Shown here: piece by piece, positions 6,133 to 15,018 of the stretch
Numbering within the stretch: position 1 is the first letter of the stretch
Layout: each line of letters starts with the position of its first letter
Assembly (NCBI GenBank): GCA_024405585.1
Contig: JAKSOM010000002.1
Location: 1-22,962 of the forward strand
Length of the DNA: 22,962 bases
Reading direction: 5' to 3'
Source of the DNA: Acidaminococcaceae bacterium
Lineage (GTDB): Bacteria; Bacillota; Negativicutes; Acidaminococcales; Acidaminococcaceae
Made by a program: the position numbers and the translations under genes
Notes under the pieces: generated by a model
Databases searched by the model: none
What the model was told of the DNA's origin: nothing
The model's input: only the letters and a program-made list of their open reading frames with translations

Positions 6133-7842
6133 TTACAACTTGGCTAAAATTTCCTTAATCTCACCAATATAATCGCCTTCCAATGAAAGCATCTTCACTT
6201 CCCCGATCCGACGAATCTTGATTTCCAACTGATTCTTTTCCAAACCCTTGGGACCGCAAACCACCCTCAAAGGATAACCGATCAAATCCGCATCCTTAAA
6301 TTTCACCCCAGCCCTCTCGTTCCGGTCATCAATAACCGTTTCAATCCCCGCCTTCAGCAACTCGTCATAAATCTCAAAGGCCTTGGCCGTACTCTTTTCA
6401 TCCTTGGTATTCATGGGCAGAACAATGACCTCATAGGGGGCCACCGCCCGGGGCCACATCATGCCGTCCTTGTCGTTATATTGCTCCGCCACCGCCTGCA
6501 TGGTACGCCCCACCCCAATGCCGTAGCACCCCATCACAATGGGCTTTTCCTTGCCCTCTTCATCCAAAAATCTGGCCCCCATGGGAGCAGAATACTTGGT
6601 GAAAAGTTTGAACACCTGACCCACTTCCGTACCCCTGGCGTGGGCCACGGGAGCACCGCAATGAGGGCAGGGGTCCCCCGCCTGAATCAGACGGATATCT
6701 GCCACATAGGTCGGAGTGAAATCCCTGCCGGGATTCACATTCACAAAATGATAACCCGCCTTATTAGCACCACAGCAGAAATTGTGCATCTCCATCACCG
6801 TACTATCCACAATGACAATGGCTTTCTTGTGATCAATGCCGCAAGGCCCCATATAGCCCCCGGCAGTGCCGGCAGCCGCCAGCTCCGCCTCCTCCGCCAT
6901 TGCCACTTCCAACACTCCGGCTGTATTCACAACCTTGATTTCATTCACCTCATGATCACCCCGCACAAAGCAAAGGATCAAACCCTTTTCGGAGTGGAAC
7001 GCCACCGCCTTCACTGATTTTTCCACGGGCAAACGCAAATACTTGCAAACATCCTCAATGGTCTTGCAATCCGGAGTGGACACTTCTTCCTTGGGCAAGG
7101 CCACCTCCGGCTCCGCCTTGATTACATGCAATTCCGCCTTCTCCACATCCGCTGCATAATCGCACTTGGTGCAATACACCAATTCTGCCTCACCAGTCTC
7201 CGCCAAAGCCATAAACTCATGGGAACCACTGCCGCCGATGGCACCGCTATCCGCCTCAACGGGACGGTAGTTCAACCCGCAACGGTCAAACACCCGGCTG
7301 TAGGCGTCATACATAGCATTGTAAGAAACATCTAGACCCGCTTCATCCCTGTCAAAGGAATAGCAGTCCTTCATAACGAACTCCCGGCTGCGAATCAGGC
7401 CGAAACGGGGACGGCGTTCGTCCCGATATTTGTTCTGAATCTGATAGAGCATCAGGGGCAGCTGCCGATAGGAACGCACCTCGTCCCGCACCAGAGCCGT
7501 AACTACTTCCTCATGGGTGGGACCAAGGCAGAACTCCCTGCCGTGCCGGTCCTTCAACCGCCACATCTCCGCACCGTAAGCCCCCCAACGGCCGCTCTCC
7601 TGCCAAAGTTCCGCCGGCTGGGTTATGGGCATCAAAATCTCCTGAGCCCCCTTGGCGTCCATCTCCTCCCGTACAATATTTTCAATCTTCTTCATCACCC
7701 TCTGAGCCAGGGGCAAATAAGTATACATCCCCCCTGCTGTTTTGCGGATGAACCCCGCCCGCATCAACATCTGATGACTGATTATCTCCGCCTCCGCAGG
7801 CACCTCCCTCAAAGTAGGCGCATACAACTGACTAACCTTCAT
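6133..7842 (-). CDS. proS: Prolyl-tRNA synthetase
   Basis: 569 residues, the normal size for the bacterial-type class II enzyme that charges tRNA-Pro with proline in the cytoplasm. Visible features are GPTHEE (107-112), motif 2 spanning YRDERRPRFG and RSREF (139-155), motif 3 with GIGVGR in the C-terminal third, and the long insertion between motifs 2 and 3 (about residues 220-400) that forms the YbaK-like Ala-tRNA-Pro editing domain. The C-terminal anticodon-binding domain is present. AAGGAAAA lies a few bases before the ATG. The gene is one base upstream of polC and, as in many Firmicutes, follows isoprenoid genes (here ispG). The 186-nt gap on its upstream side carries a dispersed repeat and no convincing promoter, so it is probably read through from ispG. 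Confidence 0.96.
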   Translation of the reverse strand: MKVSQLYAPTLREVPAEAEIISHQMLMRAGFIRKTAGGMYTYLPLAQRVMKKIENIVREEMDAKGAQEILMPITQPAELWQESGRWGAYGAEMWRLKDRHGREFCLGPTHEEVVTALVRDEVRSYRQLPLMLYQIQNKYRDERRPRFGLIRSREFVMKDCYSFDRDEAGLDVSYNAMYDAYSRVFDRCGLNYRPVEADSGAIGGSGSHEFMALAETGEAELVYCTKCDYAADVEKAELHVIKAEPEVALPKEEVSTPDCKTIEDVCKYLRLPVEKSVKAVAFHSEKGLILCFVRGDHEVNEIKVVNTAGVLEVAMAEEAELAAAGTAGGYMGPCGIDHKKAIVIVDSTVMEMHNFCCGANKAGYHFVNVNPGRDFTPTYVADIRLIQAGDPCPHCGAPVAHARGTEVGQVFKLFTKYSAPMGARFLDEEGKEKPIVMGCYGIGVGRTMQAVAEQYNDKDGMMWPRAVAPYEVIVLPMNTKDEKSTAKAFEIYDELLKAGIETVIDDRNERAGVKFKDADLIGYPLRVVCGPKGLEKNQLEIKIRRIGEVKMLSLEGDYIGEIKEILAKL

Positions 7843-7932
7843 AACCGAATTTTCCTTTCCTGCTAAATCTATTCAAAAACTCTGTTGTAATCACAACACC
7901 ATTGCAATATTTCTGTCTGCTGTCCACTAAAT

Positions 7933-8058
7933 CTGAATGCTGATTACTCATTTCTTGTCGCTCCCCCACCACCACGCTTTGCGTGGTCCCCCGCCCTCAC
8001 ATGGGCGGACAAGGGTTACCAACACCTGTCACCTAACACCTGAAATCTGACACCTGAC
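7933..8058 (-). repeat. Dispersed repeat, copy 2 (heptads, branched hairpins, 21-nt core)
   Basis: On the minus strand five in-register heptads (TCAGGTG, TCAGATT, TCAGGTG, TTAGGTG, ACAGGTG; 8023-8057) run through the last codons and the stop of ispG. Next comes a foldable block: an outer stem CTTGTC/GACAAG (8008-8013 with 7954-7959) closes two hairpins, CCGCCC/GGGCGG (7991-8008, sharing one base with the outer stem) and CCACGC-AAA-GCGTGG (7972-7986). The 21-nt core at 7946-7966 is identical to that after polC. The remaining gap to proS (7843-7932) shows only a weak AT-rich hairpin at 7883-7898. Confidence 0.7.
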
Positions 8059-9108
8059 AATATCATCTATCTCCCGGAACAATTCCGGCAACAACTGATT
8101 CTCTGGAACCTTTTTGATAATCTCACCTTTGCGGAATACCAAACCTTCGCCGACACCTCCGGCAATCCCCACATCCGCCTCACGGGCTTCTCCGGGGCCG
8201 TTCACCACACAACCCATAACCGCCACACTGATAGGGACCGTAATGCTTCGCAAATGCTCCTCCACCGCCAGGGCCAGCTTCTCCAAATTGATTTTGGTCC
8301 GTCCGCAGGTTGGGCAACTGATTAAAGTAGGGCCAAATTTTCTCAGCCCCAAGGACTGAATAATCTCCTTGGCCACCCGCACCTCCTCCACCGGATCCCC
8401 GGTCAGGGAAACACGAATGGTATCACCAATACCCTCAGCCAGCAGGGTACCTATCCCCACCGCACTCTTAATAATGCCACTATGTACGGTCCCCGCCTCA
8501 GTAATTCCCAAATGCAAAGGATACTGGCACTGGCCGGCCATCAAACGGTAGGCAGCCAAAGTCAATGGCACATCGTGGGCCTTCAGGGAAATCTTAATCT
8601 TGTGGCAATCCAATTCCTCCAAAATCCTGATATGCCGCCAGGCAGCCTCCACCAGGGCCTCCGCCGTTGGATGACCGTATTTCTCCAGCAAATCCCTGGG
8701 CAGGGAACCGCCGTTCACCCCGATGCGGATGGGAATATCCCTTGCCTTGGCCGCAGCCACCACCTGCTCCACCCGATCCCTGCCTCCGATATTACCCGGA
8801 TTCAAACGCAGGGCGGCGACACCAGCTTCCATGGCTCCCAAAGCCAAACGGTAATCAAAATGAATGTCCGCCACCACCGGCAGAGGGGATTTTTCGCAAA
8901 TAACCTTCAACCCAGCCAAAGCCTCCCCGTCCGGCACCGCACAACGGATAATTTCGCACCCCGCTGCCGCCAACCGGCCAATCTGAGCCAGGGTTTGCTC
9001 CCCGTCCTGGGTGGGGGTATTGGTCATACTCTGAATAACCACAGGGGCATCCCCGCCCACCTTGACTCCGCCAATATTCAACTGCAAAGTTTTTCTTCTA
9101 TTCATCAT
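8029..9108 (-). CDS. ispG: 4-hydroxy-3-methylbut-2-enyl diphosphate synthase (flavodoxin/ferredoxin)
   Basis: 359 residues, matching the short bacterial IspG (GcpE) form. It converts MEcPP to HMBPP in the MEP isoprenoid pathway using a [4Fe-4S] cluster. Cluster cysteines are Cys265 and Cys268 (SCPTCGRT) and Cys300 (MGCVVNGPGE), with the conserved Glu nearby; the N-terminal TIM-barrel signature VIQSMTNTPTQD is at 24-35. The start is one of two adjacent ATG codons (9108 or 9105) with only a weak ribosome site, 23 nt after the acrB stop, so coupling or readthrough is likely. The last nine residues (VRCQISGVR) and the TGA are written in the heptad repeat, suggesting that the original C-terminus was replaced or extended. 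Placement upstream of proS-polC is typical of Firmicutes. Confidence 0.95.
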   Translation of the reverse strand: MMNRRKTLQLNIGGVKVGGDAPVVIQSMTNTPTQDGEQTLAQIGRLAAAGCEIIRCAVPDGEALAGLKVICEKSPLPVVADIHFDYRLALGAMEAGVAALRLNPGNIGGRDRVEQVVAAAKARDIPIRIGVNGGSLPRDLLEKYGHPTAEALVEAAWRHIRILEELDCHKIKISLKAHDVPLTLAAYRLMAGQCQYPLHLGITEAGTVHSGIIKSAVGIGTLLAEGIGDTIRVSLTGDPVEEVRVAKEIIQSLGLRKFGPTLISCPTCGRTKINLEKLALAVEEHLRSITVPISVAVMGCVVNGPGEAREADVGIAGGVGEGLVFRKGEIIKKVPENQLLPELFREIDDIVRCQISGVR

Positions 9109-9131
9109 CCGCCACTACATGCTTACCTAAC

Positions 9132-12100
9132 CTATTTTCTCCTAAAGAACTGTTCCACTACCACAAACAACACCGGAATCAGGAAAATACCAAAGCCGGT
9201 GGCAATAGTCATACCGCCCACAACTGCATTACCCATGCTGACACGAGCACCTGCACCCGGACCGGCGGCAACGGCCAAAGGCAAACAACCGAGGATGAAA
9301 GCAAAAGAAGTCATAAGAATTGGTCTCAGACGCAGCCGGGCCGCTTCCAAAGCCGCCTCCATGGGCTCCATACCCTGCTCCTCCATATTCATCTTGGCAT
9401 ATTCAACAATCAGGATGGCATTTTTGGCCGCCAGACCAATCAATGTTATCATGGCCACCTGCATATATACGTCATTGTTCTGCCCCCGCAAATACTGGCT
9501 CAAAAAGCAACCGAAAATGGCCGAAGGCACACTCATCAGCACCGCCAAGGGAATGGTCCAGCTTTCGTAAAGTGCCGCCAAACAAAGAAATACCAATATC
9601 ATTGAAATGATATAAATTTTGGTGGAAGAACTTCCCGCTTCAATTTCATCACGGCTCATATCCACCCACTCATGGGTATAGGTGGCCGGCAATACCTCAG
9701 CACAAACCCTATTGATGGCTTCCATGGCCTGACCGGTGGAATAACCGGGAGCGGGGTCCCCCGCAATTTTGATGGCCCGTGTACCATTAAAACGAGTCAT
9801 TACCAAAGAATTGTTCTCCGAAATCGGCTTAACCAAAGAATCCAAAGGAGTCATGCCCCCTGCCCCGTTAGGGACAAACATATAGCGCATATCCCTGGGG
9901 GACTGGCGATATTGCTCATCCGCCTGAATAATGGTCTTCCAGGTCCTGCCAAAACTATTGAAGTCATTGACTTCATAACCGCCCAAAAAGGTCTGCAGGG
10001 TCTGGAAAACCGTGCTCACGGGAATACCCAGCTGCTGACATTTTTCCCTGTCCACATCAAAACGGATGGTGGGTGTAGAAGTGTTCAATGTACTGTAGAG
10101 CATGCCCACTTCCGGACACTGGCGGGCTTTCATCAAGAATTCTTCCGTCAATTTGCCCATGGCGATGGCATCATCCCCCGCCAAATTCATCAAATACATG
10201 CTAAGGGTACCAGTATCGGAGGCACCCGGCAAAGCGGCCGGCTGAAAGGCCATAACATTTGCATCCGGAACCATAGCCCCCAACCCCCACATCTTGGGAA
10301 GAATTTCCTGAATGGTAACAGAACGTTCATCATAGGGCTTCATACTTACCACAATGAGACCTGAATTGCATTTGTAACCCCTGGTCAAAATATCAATACC
10401 GCTGACGGACAAGGTATATTTTACACCGGGAAGTTCACGAACCTGTTTGCTGAAATCCGTCATAATCTGCTGCACCCGGGCATCAGAAGCACCTTCCGGC
10501 AAGCTGACGGAAATAACGTTCATACCCTGGTCTTCCTCCGGCACAAAGCTTGTAGGAGTAATTTTTACCAAGAAACCGATGCAAACACAAACCACCGCCA
10601 AAGCACAGAGGATAGATTTGCGAAGATGCAGACATTTTGCCACCGCATCCACATAACGCATCAAAGTCCTGTCAAACCAATTATTGAACCCGCCTATAAT
10701 CCGTCCCAACACACCGGTGAAAAGCTCCGCCTTGTTCTCCTTCTTCAGAAGGATGGCACAAAGGGCCGGTGTCAGGGTCAAAGCCACCAATGCAGAAAGC
10801 AACATAGATACGGATACGGTAATCGCAAACTGCTTATAGAGTTCACCCACCGTACCGCCGGTAAAAGCCACCGGAACAAACACCGCCGCCAAAACAAAGG
10901 CAATAGCCACTACAGGTCCTGAAACCTCTTCCATAGCCCGATAGGTGGCTTCCTTGGGATTCAGTCCATTGTCCTGAATATGATGTTCCACCGCCTCAAC
11001 CACGACTATAGCATCATCAACCACCAGACCAATGGCCAAAATCATGGCAAAGGCCGTCAGAGTGTTGATGGTGAATTTCAAAAGTACGAAGGATGCCAAG
11101 GTGCCAATCAAAGATACCGGCACCGCTAAAATAGGTATCAAAGTCGCACGCCAGGACCCCAAGAAAAGGAATACCACCAAAATAACCAATACCAGGGCTT
11201 CTACGAAGGTATGGGCAACTTTGTTCAAGGATTCCTTAATGAAGTTGGTATTATCGCTGACAATTTCCAACACCACATCATCCGGGAAACGGGTCTGGGC
11301 TTCCGCCAACACTTCCTTAATCTTGCCCACTGTTTCCAAAGCATTGGCATCACTGGTCAAAGAAACGGGAAAAACCGCCGCCTCACCATTATTGATTCTG
11401 GAAACAACCATGTCATTACGGGCCCCAGGAATGATTTTCGTACAAACGTCCTTCAATTTGGTTACCAAACCGCCCCGGGCACGGATGATGATATTGCCGA
11501 ACTGTTCCGGCGTAACCAGACGACCCCTGCTGCTGGCAGAATAACTCCGTTCCTGTTCTTTAACGGTGGGTCTGTCGCCAATGGACCCCACCGCCGCATT
11601 GACATTCTGGGTAGAGATGGCTGCCACCACCTCGTCAACACTCATCTTCAGCTGGGCCATTTTCTCCGGATTCAACCATATACGCATGGAATACTCTGGA
11701 GCATATTCACTGATACTGGAAACGCCCTTGACACGTTTCACCGCATCAATGAAATTGGCATCCGCATAAGTTCTGAGGAACATACCATCGTATGTCCCCT
11801 TTGGGGAAATCAGGGCGAAATACATGATGGTTTCCGCAGATTCCTTCACCGTAGTAATACCATAGCCCTGCACCTCACCGGGAATGGAACTGTTGGCCTG
11901 ACTCACCCGGTTCTGCACTTCTACGGAAGCAATATCAGCATTCTTATCAAGATTGAATTGTACAGAAAGTTCATACTGGCCATTGGATGTGGAAATACTG
12001 GACATATCCAACATATTCTCCACACCCATAACATTCTGTTCAATGGGCTGCGCCACCGCCTGTTCCACAGTATTGCTGTCCGCACCCACATACACCGTAG

Positions 12101-12236
12101 AAACAGTGATACGGGGCTTGGTAATAATCGGATACTGGGCTATAGGTAACGCAAAACCGGCCAAAACCCCAATCAAAGTGATTAGAATAGCCAACACCAT
12201 GGCAAAAACAGGACGATCGATAAAAAACTTAGCCAT
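9132..12236 (-). CDS. acrB: RND multidrug efflux transporter, HAE1/AcrB family
   Basis: 1034 residues (E. coli AcrB is 1049). Inner-membrane proton antiporter of a tripartite drug pump. It has the duplicated six-helix RND architecture, with a first helix at about 10-30 and large periplasmic domains at about 31-335 and 560-870. The proton-relay residues are all present: Asp407 and Asp408 in helix 4 (GLVVDDAIVVVE), Lys938 in helix 10 (GLAAKNAILIVE) and Thr976 in TSFAF. The N-terminal AKFFIDRPVFA is typical of HAE1. A strong AGGAGGC site lies 7 nt before the ATG, and the gene follows acrA by 19 nt. No outer-membrane channel (TolC/OprM type) gene is adjacent, so the pump must use one encoded elsewhere. 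Substrates cannot be read from sequence. Confidence 0.95.
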   Translation of the reverse strand: MAKFFIDRPVFAMVLAILITLIGVLAGFALPIAQYPIITKPRITVSTVYVGADSNTVEQAVAQPIEQNVMGVENMLDMSSISTSNGQYELSVQFNLDKNADIASVEVQNRVSQANSSIPGEVQGYGITTVKESAETIMYFALISPKGTYDGMFLRTYADANFIDAVKRVKGVSSISEYAPEYSMRIWLNPEKMAQLKMSVDEVVAAISTQNVNAAVGSIGDRPTVKEQERSYSASSRGRLVTPEQFGNIIIRARGGLVTKLKDVCTKIIPGARNDMVVSRINNGEAAVFPVSLTSDANALETVGKIKEVLAEAQTRFPDDVVLEIVSDNTNFIKESLNKVAHTFVEALVLVILVVFLFLGSWRATLIPILAVPVSLIGTLASFVLLKFTINTLTAFAMILAIGLVVDDAIVVVEAVEHHIQDNGLNPKEATYRAMEEVSGPVVAIAFVLAAVFVPVAFTGGTVGELYKQFAITVSVSMLLSALVALTLTPALCAILLKKENKAELFTGVLGRIIGGFNNWFDRTLMRYVDAVAKCLHLRKSILCALAVVCVCIGFLVKITPTSFVPEEDQGMNVISVSLPEGASDARVQQIMTDFSKQVRELPGVKYTLSVSGIDILTRGYKCNSGLIVVSMKPYDERSVTIQEILPKMWGLGAMVPDANVMAFQPAALPGASDTGTLSMYLMNLAGDDAIAMGKLTEEFLMKARQCPEVGMLYSTLNTSTPTIRFDVDREKCQQLGIPVSTVFQTLQTFLGGYEVNDFNSFGRTWKTIIQADEQYRQSPRDMRYMFVPNGAGGMTPLDSLVKPISENNSLVMTRFNGTRAIKIAGDPAPGYSTGQAMEAINRVCAEVLPATYTHEWVDMSRDEIEAGSSSTKIYIISMILVFLCLAALYESWTIPLAVLMSVPSAIFGCFLSQYLRGQNNDVYMQVAMITLIGLAAKNAILIVEYAKMNMEEQGMEPMEAALEAARLRLRPILMTSFAFILGCLPLAVAAGPGAGARVSMGNAVVGGMTIATGFGIFLIPVLFVVVEQFFRRK

Positions 12237-12255
12237 TTATCTTGCCTCCTGCCAA

Positions 12256-13350
12256 TTATTGGGCACGCTTGGTGGTATCCAAATCAGCTTCCTGCATAGG
12301 ACTTGAATTAACCTGCATACCGTTACGCAATTTACCCGTGCCTTCCACCACTACAATATCACCGGGCTCCAGCCCTGCACTAACAACCATCAGACGACCA
12401 ACATTTTGACCAATCTGAATTTCCTTCATGCTGACTTTGTTATCCTTTTCCAACAAAAATACGAATTTTTTATAGAGCATTTCCACCAACGCACGCTGTG
12501 GAATCAAAACCGCATTTTTTAGCATTTCCCCACGGGCCTGAATATGGGCAAACATCCCCGGCAAAAGTTTCTTGTCGGGATTGGCAAATTTGACACGACA
12601 GGTCATGGAACCGGTGCCGTCACTGATGCCACGGTTAACCTCCGTCACTTCACCGGTTAATGCGTATTTTTCACCATTGGCCAAAGTCAAAACCACATTT
12701 TCCAACCCTGCACCACCGGCACTACCGGCCCTTGCTAAATTCATATATTCCGGTTCCGCAATAGAAAAACGCACATACACCGGATTGGTATCGGAAATCT
12801 TGGTCAGCACCGTCTTCCCCGCATCCGCATAATTGCCCACCTCCAAAGAAGTGGTATCAATCCTGCCGTCAAAAGGGGCCTTAACAATGGTTTCGTCATA
12901 ATCCTTTTGGGCACTGATGTACATTGCCCGCTTGGCATCCCTGGCCGCCAAAGTATTTTCCAGCATCTGCTTGGATACAGCGTCCTGCTCGTAAAGTTTG
13001 GTATAGCGTTCCGCATCCGCCTCAGCCGAATAATACCCGCTCTTGGCACTGAGCATAGCTGCATAATAGTTGCGTTGGTCTATCTTGTAGAGCCATGTCC
13101 CCGCCTTCACATTGTCACCGCCCTTGAAATACTTCTCCTTAATTTGTCCGGAGACCTGGGGCACCACATCCATTTCCCTGTTGGCCTCAACAAATCCAGT
13201 GTAGTCGTAAACCACAGGGGTATCCCTCACAATAACCGGCATACTACGTACCACAGGGTCCGCTTTTTTAGGTGCCTCTTTGCCGCAACCCGAAAGCAAC
13301 ACAGTCACCGCAGTCAACAACACCATAGGATAAATTTTCTTAACAAACAT
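12256..13350 (-). CDS. acrA: RND efflux periplasmic adaptor lipoprotein, AcrA family
   Basis: 364 residues from the ATG at 13350, chosen because AGGTG lies 5 nt upstream and the protein then starts with a proper lipoprotein signal (VLLTAVTVLLSGC, lipobox LSGC); a TTG 24 nt further upstream would bury that signal. After the acylated Cys comes the adaptor order: barrel-sandwich/lipoyl half (YTGFVEANREMDVVPQVSGQI), helical hairpin (about 90-150), second lipoyl half (IVKAPFDGRID), beta-barrel and membrane-proximal domain. It should link AcrB to an outer-membrane channel. The exported-protein gene ends 38 nt upstream with no terminator, so the genes are probably cotranscribed. No local TetR/MarR regulator is present. 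Confidence 0.94.
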   Translation of the reverse strand: MFVKKIYPMVLLTAVTVLLSGCGKEAPKKADPVVRSMPVIVRDTPVVYDYTGFVEANREMDVVPQVSGQIKEKYFKGGDNVKAGTWLYKIDQRNYYAAMLSAKSGYYSAEADAERYTKLYEQDAVSKQMLENTLAARDAKRAMYISAQKDYDETIVKAPFDGRIDTTSLEVGNYADAGKTVLTKISDTNPVYVRFSIAEPEYMNLARAGSAGGAGLENVVLTLANGEKYALTGEVTEVNRGISDGTGSMTCRVKFANPDKKLLPGMFAHIQARGEMLKNAVLIPQRALVEMLYKKFVFLLEKDNKVSMKEIQIGQNVGRLMVVSAGLEPGDIVVVEGTGKLRNGMQVNSSPMQEADLDTTKRAQ

Positions 13351-13388
13351 TTTTTCACCTAAACTTTCTTTCAATTTGCACCAGCATT

Positions 13389-14762
13389 CTATTCCTTTTT
13401 CTCGTTGACATGAAGAATTTCGTTTTTAGGATTCAGAAAATCTTCAAATGCCCCCAGCTTAAATTGTTCCGCCCTTTGTTTCTGCCCCTCATCAAGAACT
13501 ATAAAAAGAGACGTATCCTTCATATACCAATTCTTCAAGTCCTTCGCCTGATATTTGTGCTTGGAAGGGCTTAGTTCGCTCATTCTACGCAAAAATTCAC
13601 TATTGATATGGAACATACTTTTCATCCCTATCGGCTTTCCGTTCCGAGGGTCAAGATGCAGAAAATGATTCCACCGGGGAATGCCACCAATGAAACGGAC
13701 CGACAAAATCTTCTCGTAACTGACAATCACCTCAAACCCCATGGAAGCATTACCAGCAAAAAGATCATCCCAATCCTTGGCATACTCTGCTGCAAACGCC
13801 GCATTGACTTTATCCATCAAATCCTTGTCCTCGCAATAGAAACGTGGATAAGCCCCCTGGCATTTGGGCAAATAAATCCTCTCACCATAAATTTTATAAA
13901 AATCATTGTCCACGCCTTCGTTCAAAGCGTCTCCATCTTTGGGATCTGAAGGCATCTGCAAAACATATTGGTTCATCTTCCAACTGTCATCTTTTTGCAA
14001 TACAAGCCGGGCTGCCACATATCCCAACCCCGTACCGTTCAATTCCATCCGCTGGACGGCATAGAGTTCGCTCACACCATCCTTATCCCCATCATGACAA
14101 ATCAATGACACCAACCCTTGATAATTGGGTTCATAACCACGATTGTAGAAATTTTCTATCCTGCTCCAAATCTTATCCGACAAGGGGATGGTTTGCCTGG
14201 TTCCATCCAAAAGACAAACCGTCAAAGATTTTTCTCCCAAGGTCACATCCTTAATCAGTCCCAGCGACTCCGTATTGTCAAAGACGGGTTTCAAAACATC
14301 CTGTGCCACAGGTTTGACTTTTTTCTTCGGTTCGGATTTCTTGACAGCTTTACTGTCTTCCTTGGCAGCACTGCCACCCTTCCCTTTGGCCTCAACCTTT
14401 TTTCCCGGCTCCACCTGCTTAGGCAACTCCCTTACTCCCTTACGGAGGGCAAAAATCCTATATTCCGTGGTACTTCCATCACCACCCTGCCGGACTTCAA
14501 AAAACAAATGCTCTTCATCCTTGCCCAAAGAAACAATCTTCATTCGGGGCCAATAACCGCCTTGAACATTCATCATCACCCTGTCTGGAGCCATATTCCC
14601 CCTGTCCATCTCCAGCACGAAATTATGGCAATAACCATTATTCAGGCAATCACCCAGAAGTCGGACATCCCTTCCTTGAAAATTAATATTTTTCAGTACC
14701 CCTGCATGACAGTAATTGACACCAAAAGCCAAAAATGCCGCCAAAGCAACTCTCCTAAGCAT
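13389..14762 (-). CDS. Exported protein of unknown function, possibly DUF3298-like
   Basis: 457 residues. A signal peptide (1-20, ending CHA) predicts export. A beta-rich N-terminal region (about 21-110) is followed by a Lys/Glu/Ala-rich low-complexity linker (about 115-155) and a larger C-terminal domain (160-457). The C-terminal part contains VIVSYEKILSVRFIGG, a spaced NGKPI and a final hydrophobic-acidic segment (TSLFIVLDEGQ), which resembles DUF3298-type extracytoplasmic domains; this is a weak impression. HDGDKDGVSEL (223-233) looks like an FG-GAP-type calcium loop. Four cysteines lie in the mature part of the N-terminal and C-terminal domains. GAGAGG-like sequence from the heptad repeat supplies the ribosome site. 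Neighbours are the small membrane protein and acrA. No function can be assigned. Confidence 0.8.
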   Translation of the reverse strand: MLRRVALAAFLAFGVNYCHAGVLKNINFQGRDVRLLGDCLNNGYCHNFVLEMDRGNMAPDRVMMNVQGGYWPRMKIVSLGKDEEHLFFEVRQGGDGSTTEYRIFALRKGVRELPKQVEPGKKVEAKGKGGSAAKEDSKAVKKSEPKKKVKPVAQDVLKPVFDNTESLGLIKDVTLGEKSLTVCLLDGTRQTIPLSDKIWSRIENFYNRGYEPNYQGLVSLICHDGDKDGVSELYAVQRMELNGTGLGYVAARLVLQKDDSWKMNQYVLQMPSDPKDGDALNEGVDNDFYKIYGERIYLPKCQGAYPRFYCEDKDLMDKVNAAFAAEYAKDWDDLFAGNASMGFEVIVSYEKILSVRFIGGIPRWNHFLHLDPRNGKPIGMKSMFHINSEFLRRMSELSPSKHKYQAKDLKNWYMKDTSLFIVLDEGQKQRAEQFKLGAFEDFLNPKNEILHVNEKKE

Positions 14763-14772
14763 TTATACCTAT

Positions 14773-14793
14773 CCTCTCACACCTGTCATCTGT
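14773..14793 (-). repeat. Short heptad repeat at a gene junction, copy 3
   Basis: Three 7-bp units on the minus strand, ACAGATG (14787-14793), ACAGGTG (14780-14786) and TGAGAGG (14773-14779), span the stop of the small membrane protein and the ribosome site of the next gene. The units match the arrays after polC and ispG, but the 21-nt core is absent. As at the other two sites, the stop codon is the TGA formed between units. Confidence 0.5.
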
Positions 14794-15007
14794 ACTTGTT
14801 TCCGTGCTTTTTCTTTTCCAACTTTTTCTTCTCGTTGTCTATAAGTGCGTACTGCTGATACATATAGACGGCGCACAGGGGCACCGCCACACACCAAAAT
14901 CCCAACCAGCGTTGCTGCAAGAAATATTCCCCGGCAAACCCCGCCACCAGGGCCACCAGGATTATCTGCCACATTTTCAACAAATACTTCAACATAAATT
15001 CCCGCAT
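14786..15007 (-). CDS. Small two-helix membrane protein of unknown function
   Basis: 73 residues from the ATG at 15007, chosen because AGGAGG (15013-15018) lies 5 nt upstream; a further-upstream start would overlap the end of polA. Two hydrophobic segments (about residues 10-25 and 33-51) are followed by a highly charged, Lys-rich tail (about 56-73), predicting a membrane hairpin with the basic tail in the cytoplasm. I recognise no family. The gene starts 11 nt after the polA stop and ends 23 nt before the exported-protein gene, suggesting cotranscription with both. The last codons lie in a heptad repeat. A good ribosome site and sensible topology make it likely real. Confidence 0.72.
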   Translation of the reverse strand: MREFMLKYLLKMWQIILVALVAGFAGEYFLQQRWLGFWCVAVPLCAVYMYQQYALIDNEKKKLEKKKHGNKYR

Positions 15008-15018
15008 ATTATCCTCCT

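Noticed and set aside
7875..7898. Hairpin TGTTGT-GATT-ACAACA followed by GAGTTTTTG between ispG and proS
   Set aside because: The stem is only 6 bp, AT-rich, and separated from a short T-run. It would cut proS-polC from any visible promoter, so I do not call a terminator.
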